64,000 nt of DNA. Origin: Streptomyces sp. NBC_00271 (GTDB taxonomy: Bacteria; Actinomycetota; Actinomycetes; Streptomycetales; Streptomycetaceae). Shown here one piece after another: positions 27,032-35,186 of the stretch (positions are counted from its first letter, which is position 1; the number at the start of each line of letters is the position of its first letter). The notes beneath the pieces were generated by a model, which was not told where the DNA came from, did no database searches, and saw only the letters and a program-made list of their open reading frames with translations. Location of the stretch: the NCBI RefSeq assembly GCF_036178845.1, contig NZ_CP108070.1, positions 7,130,001 to 7,194,000 of the forward strand, given 5' to 3'. The translations under genes and the position numbers were made by a program.

Positions 27032-29449
27032 GTGGCGACATTGGCACGGTGGTGCTATCGGCACCGGCTGGTGGTCCTGTTGCTGTGGGTGGGGGCACTG
27101 CTCGGGCTCGGGGCCGCGGCCTCGACCGCGGGCACGGATTACGCGAACGTCTTCTCCCTTCCGAACACGGACTCCAAGCGCGCGTACGACCAGATGGAGA
27201 AGGCCTTCCCGGAGCGCGCGGGCGACACCGACACGGTGGTGTGGAAGGTCGACACGGGAACCGTCCGGGACCAGTCCGTACAGTCCCGGATCCAGCCCGC
27301 GCTGGAGAAGATCGGCAAGATGGCGGGGGTCGGCGGCGTCACCAGCCCGTACGCGGGCGACCGGGGCGCGGCACAGATCAGCGCCAACGGCAAGATCGCG
27401 TACGCCCAGATCACCTTCGCCGAGCAGGCGAACGCGGTGCCCAAGGAACTGGTGCAGGACGTGGTCGACACCGCGCAGGGCGCCCGAGGTGGCGGTCTGC
27501 ACGTCGAGCTGGGCGGTCAGGCGATCCAGCGCGTCCAGGAACCGCCCACCGGACTGGCCGAGATGATCGGCATCCTGGCCGCGGCGGTCGTCCTCTTCCT
27601 CGCCTTCGGCTCGCTCTTCGCGATGCTGCTCCCGATCGGCATCGCGATCTTCGGGGTGGGCACGGGCCTGTTCTCCACCCAGCTGCTCAGCCATGTGACG
27701 TCGGTGCCCGACCTGGCTCCGCTGCTCGCCACGCTGATCGGCCTCGGTGTCGGCATCGACTACGCGCTGTTCATCGTCACCCGGCACCGGCGCGGCATCC
27801 TGCGCGGCATGGACCCGGAGGACTCAGCGGTCACCGCCCTCAACACCTCCGGCCGCGCGGTGCTGTTCGCGGGCGGCACGGTGTGCATCGCGCTCGCCGG
27901 GATGCTCGTGACGAACCTGCGCTTCCTGGACGGCGTGGTCATCGGCACCTCGCTCACCGTCGTGTTCAGCGTGCTCGCGGCGGTCACGCTGCTGCCCGCG
28001 CTGCTCGGATTCCTCGGCTCCCGGGTGCTCAGCCGCCGCCAGCGGCGCAAGCTGGCCGCCGAGGGCCCCGAGCCGGAGCGGGCCAGCGGCTTCGCGGCAC
28101 GCTGGTCGGCGAGCGTCCAGAAGCGCCCGCGCTCGATCGCCGTGATGGCCGTCGTCGTCATGGCGATCCTCGCGATCCCGGTGCTGTCGCTGCGGCTCGG
28201 CGCGACCGACCAGGGCAACGACGACGCGTCGACGACGACCCGGCAGGCGTACGACCTTCTCGCGGAGGGCTTCGGACCCGGCTTCAACGGCCCCCTCCAG
28301 GTGGTCTCCACCAGCGGCGACACGAACAAGCTGGTGCAGGGCATCCGCGCGACCGACGGCGTCGCCCAGGTCGCGGCGCTGCCGCCCGCGCAGGGCGTCA
28401 CGGTGATCCAGGTCGTACCGACCACGTCACCGCAGTCCGAGAAGACGGACCAGCTCATCGACACCCTGCGGGACAAGGTGATCCCGGACGCGGGGGCGCA
28501 GGCCCATGTCGGCGGTGTGACGGCGATCTCCAAGGACTTCTCGACCGTCACGGGTGACCGGCTGCCGCTCTTCATCGCCACCATCATCGGCCTGGGCTTC
28601 CTGCTGCTGATGGTCGCCTTCCGCTCCCTGGTGGTGCCCCTGACCGCCGCCCTGATGAACCTGATCGCGGCCGCCGCGTCCTTCGGCGTCCTCGTCGCGA
28701 TCTTCCAGTGGGGCTGGGGTCTGAGCCTGCTGGGCCTCGGCAAGGAGGGCCCGATCAACGCCTTCCTGCCCGTCATCATGCTCTCCCTCCTCTTCGGCCT
28801 CTCCATGGACTACCAGGTGTTCCTGGTGAGCCGGATGCACGAGGAGTGGGTGCACACGAAGGACAACGCGCGGGCGGTCCGGGTCGGCCTCGCGGAGACC
28901 AGCCGTGTCATCAACTCCGCCGCCCTGATCATGGTCTGCGTCTTCCTCGCCTTCGTCCTCAGCGGCGACTCGGGGGCGGCGATGGCGGGCGTGGGCCTCG
29001 CGGCGGCGGTCGCGCTCGACGCGTTCATTCTCCGTACGGCGCTGGTGCCGGCCGCGATGCATCTGCTGGGCAAGTCCAACTGGTGGCTGCCGGCGGGTCT
29101 GGAGAAGCGGTTGCCGCACCTGGCGGTGGAGCCGGCCGAGGAGCCGGAGTCGCTGCCGCGCGCTTCGGCGGGAGGACCGACGGTCGTGCACGGCTTCGTC
29201 CGCGACGCGGAGGGCGCGCCGGTCGACGGAGCGGTCCTCACCCTGCTCAGCAAGGGCGGGCGTCAACTGGACCGGGTGACCTCACTGGCGGACGGCTCGT
29301 ACATCGTCTCGGTACCGGCGCCCGGCACGTATCTGCTGTCGGCGACGGCCTCGTCGTACGGCGCCCGCGCCCGGCACATCGTCGTGACCGACGAACCGCT
29401 GGTGCACGACCTGGAGTTGACGGAGGGGGAGGTGGACGCCGTCAATTAG
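27032..29449 (+). CDS. MMPL/RND-type transporter with fused C-terminal CarboxypepD_reg-like domain
   Basis: An 805-residue exporter of the MMPL family: one N-terminal helix, an external domain, and two sets of helices with the hallmark LIGLGVGIDYALFIVTRHR (near 235-253) and LLFGLSMDYQVFLVSRMHEEW (near 587-607). Family members export lipids or hydrophobic small molecules using the proton gradient. After residue ~710 comes an unusual ~90-residue domain (VVHGFVRDAEGAPVDGAVLTL ... GTYLLSATASSYGA) that looks like a carboxypeptidase regulatory-like beta-sandwich. GTG 27032 is chosen because AAGGAG lies 8 nt upstream; TTG 27026 is too close to it. It overlaps the convergent Uma2 gene by 8 bp. Confidence 0.9.
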   Translation: MATLARWCYRHRLVVLLLWVGALLGLGAAASTAGTDYANVFSLPNTDSKRAYDQMEKAFPERAGDTDTVVWKVDTGTVRDQSVQSRIQPALEKIGKMAGVGGVTSPYAGDRGAAQISANGKIAYAQITFAEQANAVPKELVQDVVDTAQGARGGGLHVELGGQAIQRVQEPPTGLAEMIGILAAAVVLFLAFGSLFAMLLPIGIAIFGVGTGLFSTQLLSHVTSVPDLAPLLATLIGLGVGIDYALFIVTRHRRGILRGMDPEDSAVTALNTSGRAVLFAGGTVCIALAGMLVTNLRFLDGVVIGTSLTVVFSVLAAVTLLPALLGFLGSRVLSRRQRRKLAAEGPEPERASGFAARWSASVQKRPRSIAVMAVVVMAILAIPVLSLRLGATDQGNDDASTTTRQAYDLLAEGFGPGFNGPLQVVSTSGDTNKLVQGIRATDGVAQVAALPPAQGVTVIQVVPTTSPQSEKTDQLIDTLRDKVIPDAGAQAHVGGVTAISKDFSTVTGDRLPLFIATIIGLGFLLLMVAFRSLVVPLTAALMNLIAAAASFGVLVAIFQWGWGLSLLGLGKEGPINAFLPVIMLSLLFGLSMDYQVFLVSRMHEEWVHTKDNARAVRVGLAETSRVINSAALIMVCVFLAFVLSGDSGAAMAGVGLAAAVALDAFILRTALVPAAMHLLGKSNWWLPAGLEKRLPHLAVEPAEEPESLPRASAGGPTVVHGFVRDAEGAPVDGAVLTLLSKGGRQLDRVTSLADGSYIVSVPAPGTYLLSATASSYGARARHIVVTDEPLVHDLELTEGEVDAVN

Positions 29450-30050
29450 CCTTCGGCTGCCCGGCCTTGAGGATTTCATCGACGTCGAGGGTGACCTTGG
29501 CGCCGATGGAGTCGGGCAGGGCGACGACCTCTCCGGGGGCGTGGACGCGGTGGCTCGCGTACATGTCTGCGGAGAGGTCGGTGAGCACGTGGAGACGCTG
29601 GTGCTTACGGTCGACGATCACGTAGACCGGGATCTTTGCCTTGGCGTATGCGCCGACCTTGGCGCGGAGGTCGTTCTCGTAGTTGCTGGAGGTGACCTCC
29701 AGGACGAGACGGAACGCGATCGGGTCGTAGCAGTTGTTCTCGACGAGGTGATCTTCAAAGTCGACGTCGACGACCGCGAGGTCGGGGATCGCATAGTCCT
29801 CGGCACCGGTGGGGAGCCAGAGCCCGAGTCCTTCGAGTACTTCGGTCTTGTCGCCATCCAGACCGGCGGCGACGAAGGGGCGCCTCAACCTGGACAGAGC
29901 GCGGGCGTGGGAACCGTTGGCAGGTGGGGTCACGGTGATCGAGCCTCCGATGATCTCGACGCGGTACCCCGGATTGCGGTCCATGAGCCGGTTCGCCTCG
30001 GCGATCAGCGGCCGGTCCTCGTGCGGTCGCTCGACAGCTGCTGCGGACAT
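29442..30050 (-). CDS. Uma2 family (DUF820) putative restriction-endonuclease-fold protein
   Basis: A 202-residue protein with the Uma2 pattern: NPGYRVEIIGGSITVTPP at the start, DYAIPDLAVVDVDF, then FRLVLEVTSSNYENDLRAKV and PVYVIVDRKHQRLHV. The PD-(D/E)xK-like residues are the Asp of IPDLAV, the Glu of LEVTS and the Lys of AKVGAYAKAKIPVY. Uma2 proteins are abundant in cyanobacteria and Streptomyces, and their nuclease role is presumed, not shown. ATG 30050 follows GGGAGG; the longer in-frame start at 30086 has none. A second copy of the family lies at 53348. Confidence 0.88.
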   Translation of the reverse strand: MSAAAVERPHEDRPLIAEANRLMDRNPGYRVEIIGGSITVTPPANGSHARALSRLRRPFVAAGLDGDKTEVLEGLGLWLPTGAEDYAIPDLAVVDVDFEDHLVENNCYDPIAFRLVLEVTSSNYENDLRAKVGAYAKAKIPVYVIVDRKHQRLHVLTDLSADMYASHRVHAPGEVVALPDSIGAKVTLDVDEILKAGQPKAN

Positions 30051-30126
30051 CACGTGCCTCCCATGGGCTGGTGTCGAGAACATCATCGTAGGCCGGACGT
30101 CTCCCCCATGTCCCGTATCACCGGCT

Positions 30127-30897
30127 TCACCCCAGCGTGGAGCCCCGCCCCGGATCCGGGAGCATCTTCGTCATCCCCGGCAGGAAGTCCGTGAACAGCT
30201 CGTGCACCTCGTGGACGAGCGGGCGCAGCACGCGGAAGCGGGCCAGTGAGACGCCCCGCGTGGTGAGGCGGGCGCCGCGCTCGGCGAGCCGGTAGCTGCG
30301 TTCGCGCCCCTCCGTGCGGTCGAAGACCCAGTACAGGACGAGCCCCATCTGCGACAGCCACATCAGCTCGGGCAGGACGTCCTTCAGCTCCTCCGGAACC
30401 TTCGCCTTCGACCCGGCGAGCACCTCGCGGTGTATGGCGATGGACTCCTCGCGCGGACCCGCCGACTCGGGGGAGAAGGGGCTGAGCGGGCTCTCCGGGT
30501 CGGCGGCGTTCTTGAAGAACTGCGCCGCGAACTCGTGGTACGGCTCCGCCACGTCCAGCCACGCCTTCAGCACGCCCGCGATCCGCGCCTCGAGATCCTT
30601 CTCGCGCTCCAGGACCGGCCGGATCGCCGCCTGGTGCTCGGCGCCGATCCGGTCGTAGAAGCCCTGGATGAGGTGCTCCTTGCCGGCGAAGTAGTAGTAC
30701 GCGTTGCCGACGGAGACCCCGGCCTCCTGGGCGATCGCCCGCATGGTCGTCTTGTCGTACCCCCGCTCCTGGAACAGCCGCAGCGCGGTCTCCAGGATCA
30801 GGGCGCGGGTCTGCTCGCTCTTGGCGGGGCCCTTTTCCTGGGCCTTTCCGGGCGCGCTCGTGTCGTCCGGGCCGGGGCTGTCTGTCGGTGCTGGCAC
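30127..30897 (-). CDS. TetR-family transcriptional regulator
   Basis: A 256-residue regulator. The helix-turn-helix is at ~30-75 (RALILETALRLFQERGYDKTT, then AIAQEAGVSVGNAYYYFAGKEHL); the rest is a helical ligand/dimer domain that I cannot link to a ligand. GTG start at 30897 has no clear ribosome site. It is third in a co-directional set after the DCC gene (11-bp gap), whose promoter carries two perfect TTGAAC-NN-GTTCAA palindromes. These are likely to be its own operators, giving autoregulation of the operon. Confidence 0.9.
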   Translation of the reverse strand: MPAPTDSPGPDDTSAPGKAQEKGPAKSEQTRALILETALRLFQERGYDKTTMRAIAQEAGVSVGNAYYYFAGKEHLIQGFYDRIGAEHQAAIRPVLEREKDLEARIAGVLKAWLDVAEPYHEFAAQFFKNAADPESPLSPFSPESAGPREESIAIHREVLAGSKAKVPEELKDVLPELMWLSQMGLVLYWVFDRTEGRERSYRLAERGARLTTRGVSLARFRVLRPLVHEVHELFTDFLPGMTKMLPDPGRGSTLG

Positions 30898-30908
30898 GGG
30901 AACAGAGC

Positions 30909-31424
30909 CTAACGAGTCGAACAGGAGCCGCTGTCACAGCCGGGAGGCTGGTACGTCCACCCGACACTCGGTTCGTACACCCACCCGTCGCCCCGCCGGT
31001 AGGCGCCCCCGCCCCACCCATGCTGGGCGTGCGCGGAGCGCCACTTCGCGGCGGCGAGCATCGCGCCCTTGGCGAGCCGGGCCCCGGCCGGGGTGCTCAG
31101 CCGGTGGGCGAGCGGCCGGTGCTCGCGCAGCGCCCACAGGCAGACGACCCAGGCGGCGGCCCCGCGGTAGACCTGACCGCCGTCCCCGACGACGGTGATC
31201 TCGTCGAGGGTGGCGCCGTGGTCGAGGGCGGGGAAGAGCGCCCTGGCCTGCTCGGAACCGGCCGGCACCAGCCGCAGCGGCACCAGCTGGGGCTGCTTGC
31301 CCAGCCAGTCGCGCAGGAAGGTGCACAGCGAGCACGAGGCGTCGTAGAGGACGGTGAGCCCGAGGACCGGGACGCGTACCGCGTCCCGGTCACGGGTGGC
31401 CTCGAGGCCGGTCATGGTGCTCAC
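30909..31424 (-). CDS. DCC-family (DUF393) thiol-disulfide oxidoreductase-like protein
   Basis: A 171-residue protein with the D-x-x-C-x-x-C motif YDASCSLCTFLRDWL near residue 30 that defines the DCC family, plus GGQVYRGAAAWVVCLWAL near 85-102. The C-terminal ~50 residues are Gly/Trp/Tyr-rich and end in DSGSCSTR with two further cysteines. A redox role is inferred from the CxxC pair. The GTG start overlaps the stop of the upstream membrane protein gene (GTGA); ATG at 31415 is an alternative three codons in. It is the middle gene of a TetR-controlled operon. Confidence 0.85.
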   Translation of the reverse strand: MSTMTGLEATRDRDAVRVPVLGLTVLYDASCSLCTFLRDWLGKQPQLVPLRLVPAGSEQARALFPALDHGATLDEITVVGDGGQVYRGAAAWVVCLWALREHRPLAHRLSTPAGARLAKGAMLAAAKWRSAHAQHGWGGGAYRRGDGWVYEPSVGWTYQPPGCDSGSCSTR

Positions 31425-31831
31425 GCCCCGGCCGCCGGCGCGACCCAGTCCGTGGGCGCGACGGGCGGCAGCTGCTCCCGCTCCATGACGCCCCGCCGCC
31501 GGATCTTGTTGAGCACGTACACGTTGCCGAGGTGCATGACCCCGAGGACGAGCAGGACGACGCCGAGCTTGGTCGACAGGGCTTCGAAGATCCCGCGGGT
31601 GTCGGTGATCTCGCCGTCGTCGCCGTTCAGATAGAGCGCGACGAAGCCCAGGTTGACGAGGTAGAAGCCCACCACCAGGAGGTGGTTGACGGCGTCGGCG
31701 AGCTTCTCGTTCCCGTGCAGCACGTCGGCGAGGAAGATCCGCCCGTTGTGGCTGAGCGTGCGTGCAACCCAGACCGTCAGCGCGATGCTGACCAGCAGAT
31801 AGATGACGTACGCGACGACCGTGAGGTCCAT
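31421..31831 (-). CDS. Four-helix integral membrane protein, first gene of a TetR operon
   Basis: A 136-residue protein with hydrophobic segments VVAYVIYLLVSIALTVWVA, LLVVGFYLVNLGFVALYL and LGVVLLVLGVMHLGNVYVL, and a short polar C-terminus. Function unknown. ATG at 31831 is preceded by GGGGTGGGG. It is the promoter-proximal gene before the DCC and TetR genes, with a well-placed -35/-10 pair and two palindromic operators. Its expression is therefore probably repressed by the TetR protein encoded two genes downstream. Confidence 0.82.
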   Translation of the reverse strand: MDLTVVAYVIYLLVSIALTVWVARTLSHNGRIFLADVLHGNEKLADAVNHLLVVGFYLVNLGFVALYLNGDDGEITDTRGIFEALSTKLGVVLLVLGVMHLGNVYVLNKIRRRGVMEREQLPPVAPTDWVAPAAGA

Positions 31832-31845
31832 GTCCCCACCCCTTC

Positions 31846-31904
31846 TTGAACGCGTTCAAAACGCTGTCGAGAAGGAATGTAGACCTGCTTTTGAACATGT
31901 TCAA
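31846..31904 (-). promoter_or_regulatory. Promoter with two TetR-type operators (TTGAAC-NN-GTTCAA)
   Basis: Two perfect 14-bp palindromes lie at 31846-31859 (TTGAACGCGTTCAA) and 31891-31904 (TTGAACATGTTCAA), 45 bp centre to centre. On the minus strand the distal one supplies a -35 TTGAAC (31904-31899), followed by a 17-bp spacer and a -10 TACATT (31881-31876). The proximal one sits about 20 bp downstream of the expected start of transcription. Binding at both would block the polymerase. Confidence 0.85.
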
Positions 31905-31940
31905 GTCAGGATGGAGCGAGGTGTGACGGAGTGAGGGGGG

Positions 31941-32354
31941 TCACGCCTGACGGCGGCCCAGCTCGGGCCGCTTGCCGTAGTCCGTGAAGCCGATGACGTT
32001 GCCCCAGGGGTCGGCGATCTCGACGGTCCAACCGGTGGCGACCGGGAAGACGGGGGCGAGCGGCTGGATGCCCGCCGAGGCCAGCGCGTCGGCCGTGGCC
32101 CGCGCGTCCCTGACCTCCAGCCACACCCGCGCCGAGGCCCACAGTGGCGGCCGGAGGCCGAGCTCCTCCTCGAGTCGCAGCAGCAGCCCCGGCGTCTCCT
32201 TGCCCACCTTCAAGAGTGCGATCCCGGCCTCGTCGAGCCGGAACGCCACCGGAATGCCGGCCCGCCCGTAGAACTCCACCGCGGCGCCGAGGTTCCCGAC
32301 GGGCAGCAGTACGTTGTCGAAGCCGAGCAGCTCGTACGACACATCATCTGACAT
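31941..32354 (-). CDS. VOC-superfamily (glyoxalase/bleomycin-resistance-like) protein
   Basis: A 137-residue vicinal-oxygen-chelate protein with two beta-alpha-beta-beta-beta halves: FDNVLLPVGNLGAAVEFYGR at the start and WTVEIADPWGNVIGFTDYGK at the end, the classic C-terminal VOC strand. The metal ligands of true glyoxalases are only partly conserved (Glu in VEIAD), so it may be a binding or resistance protein rather than an enzyme. ATG start at 32354. It stands alone; the next recognisable thing upstream is a gene remnant. Confidence 0.87.
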   Translation of the reverse strand: MSDDVSYELLGFDNVLLPVGNLGAAVEFYGRAGIPVAFRLDEAGIALLKVGKETPGLLLRLEEELGLRPPLWASARVWLEVRDARATADALASAGIQPLAPVFPVATGWTVEIADPWGNVIGFTDYGKRPELGRRQA

Positions 32355-32358
32355 GCCA

Positions 32359-32592
32359 TCAGATTAGGTACGGGCCGCGCCGGGAGACCGATGGCTGACC
32401 GTGCGGGTCCCCCAGGTGGTGCAAGGCCGAGCGCGCCGCGTGGTAGCCGCACATGCCGTGCACGCCGGGGTCGGGCGGGGTCGCCGCCGAGCACAGGAAG
32501 ACGCCGGGGATGCCGGTGTCGTAGGGATCGAGGGCCGCGCGGGGGCGCAGGAGCAGTTGGCGCGGGGTGTTGGCGCGGTGAGGATGTCGCAA
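32359..32592 (-). pseudogene. C-terminal remnant of a NAD(P)/FAD-dependent oxidoreductase (phytoene desaturase-like)
   Basis: The minus-strand frame reads [18 protein letters not shown] and then [20 protein letters not shown], the typical last ~60 residues of carotenoid-dehydrogenase-like FAD oxidoreductases. There it forms the final FAD-binding segment and helix ([12 protein letters not shown]). The remaining ~450 residues are missing: upstream, the same frame meets a TGA near 32627 and then the M23 gene. There is no sensible start. I call it a deletion remnant. Confidence 0.75.
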
Positions 32593-32640
32593 GGAGTGGT
32601 TCCGGGTGGTCTCCGATGTGAGGGACCTTCAGAGGGCCCT

Positions 32641-33819
32641 TCAGGTACGCAGCGTGCGTCCCCGGTGCAGCGATCCGGTGATGCCGGTGAAGCGGAGGTC
32701 GAGGCCGAGTCCGTCGCGCTCGGCGTGCAGGTGCAGATGGGGCTCGGTGGTGTTGCCCGAGTTGCCGACCTCGCCGAGGAGTTGGCCCGCGCGCACCCGG
32801 TCGCCGGTGGTCACGGTCACGGTGCCCGGCCGCAGATGCGCGAGTTTGACCAGCTCACTGCCGGTGTCGATGAACACGTGGTTGCCGTAGGGGGGTTCGT
32901 AGCGGATGGTGCCGGGGACCTGGTCCGCGTAGTCGTCGGCGGCGGAGACCACGTCCCCGTCGCACGGGGCGTACAGCTTCGCGCCGTAGATCAGGTAGGC
33001 GTCCGGCGACGCACCGGGGCGCAGCCGGGCGCCGCGCGCGCCGACGCCGATGACGTCGATCGCCCCGCGCTGTTCGGGGTGGGGCGTGTGGTGGTTCAGG
33101 CCGGGGCCGCCGCCCTGGGCGATGAGCCAGGTGCCGTCGCGCAGCGGGAAGCGCAGGGGCGCCGACAGCTCCGCCCCCCAGCGGTGGCGTCGCGCCCACA
33201 CCAGATACCCGGCGACACCGCCCAGCAGGACGACACCGGTCACGAGCTCCGTGCCCAGGTGACCGGCGGGCAGCGAGGGCAGCCGCCAGGCCGAGACGAG
33301 TGCCACGGGGCCGCCCGCTTCCATGGCCCGGCGCAGCCACCAGGGCAGCCGGGCGGGCGTGAGACGCCCCTCCATGAGGAGATAGGCGGCGGCCACGATC
33401 AGGACGTCGCCGCACCAGCCGGTCACCGACGAGGCGGTCCAGCAGGCCGCGACGCGCACGGCCAGCAGCACGCACCACAGGGCCCAGCCCCCCGCGGCGC
33501 GTGCCCCGGCCGGGACGCGCAGCCGGGGCGGCCGGTAGGGGCCGGGGGCGAGGCGCAGGTTGGTGAGCCGCCCGCCGGCGTCCGCGGCGGCGAAGGCCAG
33601 GGTCCGTCCCGCCGTCCCCTGGACCACCAGCCCGTCCGGGCCGTCCGTGACCGAGCGCACGTCTCCCACGTGGGCGAGTGTCGCCCCGACCACTTCGTGC
33701 AGCCGCCGGTCGCCCACGGCGTCGACGACGCGCGGCGCCAGCTCGCTCCACTGCCCGGGGTCGGCCAGGAGGAAGCGCTCCAGGGCGCGGGCGGCTTCGG
33801 CGCTGTCGTGCCTAGGCAT
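32641..33819 (-). CDS. M23-type (LytM fold) membrane protein, divergent metal site
   Basis: A 392-residue protein. Residues ~1-95 are soluble and unknown, two to four helices lie at ~105-215, and the C-terminal ~150 residues are an M23 duplicated-hairpin fold with GNHVFIDTGSELVKLAHLRPGTV, GQLLGEVGNSGNTTEPHLHLHAE. The HxH pair (HLHLH) is present. The first zinc motif is not the usual HxxxD but NHHTPHPEQRGAIDV, a form seen in a divergent group, so hydrolytic activity is uncertain. ATG at 33819 overlaps the preceding small gene by 8 bp. Its stop is 48 bp before the FAD-oxidoreductase remnant. Confidence 0.85.
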   Translation of the reverse strand: MPRHDSAEAARALERFLLADPGQWSELAPRVVDAVGDRRLHEVVGATLAHVGDVRSVTDGPDGLVVQGTAGRTLAFAAADAGGRLTNLRLAPGPYRPPRLRVPAGARAAGGWALWCVLLAVRVAACWTASSVTGWCGDVLIVAAAYLLMEGRLTPARLPWWLRRAMEAGGPVALVSAWRLPSLPAGHLGTELVTGVVLLGGVAGYLVWARRHRWGAELSAPLRFPLRDGTWLIAQGGGPGLNHHTPHPEQRGAIDVIGVGARGARLRPGASPDAYLIYGAKLYAPCDGDVVSAADDYADQVPGTIRYEPPYGNHVFIDTGSELVKLAHLRPGTVTVTTGDRVRAGQLLGEVGNSGNTTEPHLHLHAERDGLGLDLRFTGITGSLHRGRTLRT

Positions 33820-34048
33820 CGGCCGCCCCGTCCCGAGGCGCGAGGGCGGCGAACGCGGAGACCGTGGCGGGTCCGGCGCCGACGGTCCCGGCGGGGCGGA
33901 GCCGTTGGGCGAGGCGCGAAGTGACGCAGACGGCGCGCCCCCTGAGCTCCCGGTAGTCCTCGTGCCGCACGCACGTGCAGTCCGTGCCGATCATCAGTAG
34001 CCCGAAGCACACCAGTCCCATGCAGACCATGATGCCCGGGCGGCGCAT
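33812..34048 (-). CDS. Small membrane protein of unknown function, possibly truncated
   Basis: A 78-residue frame with one hydrophobic helix (IMVCMGLVCFGLLMIG) and an acidic/Arg-rich remainder containing CTCVRHEDYREL. ATG 34048 follows GGAGAG; GTG 34081 is an alternative. The open frame continues upstream without a start as ALGFAELALPFAILSARTW, which looks like a real membrane helix. In the neighbouring frame MRIDGERAVALEGD starts at an ATG near 34185. A one-base frameshift near 34140 would join them into a ~120-residue protein. It overlaps the M23 gene by 8 bp. Function not recognised. Confidence 0.5.
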   Translation of the reverse strand: MRRPGIMVCMGLVCFGLLMIGTDCTCVRHEDYRELRGRAVCVTSRLAQRLRPAGTVGAGPATVSAFAALAPRDGAADA

Positions 34049-34207
34049 GCTCTCCAGGGCGAGGGTGTTGGCCTTCCGCACCCAGGTGCGAGCGGACAGG
34101 ATCGCGAACGGGAGAGCCAGTTCGGCGAAGCCGAGCGCGCAGTGTCTCCTTCGAGGGCGACCGCGCGCTCGCCGTCGATCCGCATTCCGCTACCGTGCCG
34201 GGCTGAT

Positions 34208-34221
34208 CGTCTGTACAGACG
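34208..34221. promoter_or_regulatory. Perfect 14-bp palindrome, candidate operator
   Basis: CGTCTGTACAGACG at 34208-34221 is a perfect palindrome 63 bp upstream of the membrane protein gene starting at 34284. A CATACT hexamer (34234-34239) could be the -10, which would place the palindrome over the -35 region. The regulator is unknown. Confidence 0.55.
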
Positions 34222-34283
34222 GGCGGTTGTGTCCATACTGGTGAGGACTCAGGGGCGTTCGGGGCGTATGGGGAGGCGGCTTC

Positions 34284-35186
34284 GTGCGGCGGCTGCTCAT
34301 GGTCGGTTTCGTGCCGTGCGGGCTTCTCGTCGGCGGTTTCTGGAGCCTTGTGCGCGCCGGAAGCTTCACGGGGCACAGTGACTGGGCCCGGGTGCTTCCT
34401 GTCGCCCCTGGCGCCACGGTCGTCGCGCTGCTGGCGCCGACTGCGTGCGCATGGCTCCTGGCCCTGCTCCTCCAGCCCTTTCAGGTCCGGGCCGTACGCG
34501 TGCTGGAGGGGTACTGGGACCGCTGGCCGGCAACCGCCCGAGTGGCCGGCGTGCTTGTGGAGATACAGCGACGTCGCCACCTGGCGCTGCGCGACAAGGC
34601 GACCCGCCCCGGTGCGGCCTCTGCCGATGCCCTACGGCGCTTGGCCGCCCGGCCGCCCGTCGAGGTTCTGCTGCCCACTGAGCTGGGCAATGCCCTGCGT
34701 GCCGGCGAGTTGAGCGCGGGTGAGCGCTACGGCCTGGCCACCCTGTCCGCCTGGCCACGCATTTACATGCAGGTGTCCGACCGGCTGTCGCAGTCCCTGC
34801 GCTCCACGCGAGACGCGCTCGACACAGCGGTGAACCTGTGCTGGTCCTTCCTGGCTCTCGCTGCCGTTCTGGCTGCCGGGCTGTACGACGAGTCCCGTGT
34901 GCGCTGGCTTCCGCTGGTGGCTCTGGCCCTCGCAGCTGTCGCCTACAAAGGGGCGGTCATCGCCGCCCAGGCGTACTCCGGGTTGATGCATGTGGTCTTC
35001 GACCTGCATCGCTTCGATCTGCTGGAGGCGCTGCACCATCGCCTGCCCGCGGAACAGGAGCAGGAACAGGAGGTGTTCGAGAGAGTCTCGAAGCGCTTGG
35101 TGGGACTGCGCGTACCCGACCTGCCGTACGAGCACGGCAGGGGCGTCTCAGACCCGCGCGATGCTGACGGCCGCGCAGAGACCTAG
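34284..35186 (+). CDS. Polytopic membrane protein of unknown function
   Basis: A 300-residue protein with two N-terminal helices (VGFVPCGLLVGGFWSLV; VVALLAPTACAWLLALLLQP), a ~130-residue cytoplasmic stretch rich in Arg/Leu (AVRVLEGYWDRWPATARVAG), and two further helices near 190-235. A Gln/Glu-rich tail follows (EQEQEQEVFERVSKRLVGL). No catalytic motif recognised. The GTG start at 34284 is preceded by GGGGAGG. Its end overlaps the convergent next gene by 39 bp. It lies in a patch of poorly conserved genes. Confidence 0.75.
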   Translation: MRRLLMVGFVPCGLLVGGFWSLVRAGSFTGHSDWARVLPVAPGATVVALLAPTACAWLLALLLQPFQVRAVRVLEGYWDRWPATARVAGVLVEIQRRRHLALRDKATRPGAASADALRRLAARPPVEVLLPTELGNALRAGELSAGERYGLATLSAWPRIYMQVSDRLSQSLRSTRDALDTAVNLCWSFLALAAVLAAGLYDESRVRWLPLVALALAAVAYKGAVIAAQAYSGLMHVVFDLHRFDLLEALHHRLPAEQEQEQEVFERVSKRLVGLRVPDLPYEHGRGVSDPRDADGRAET

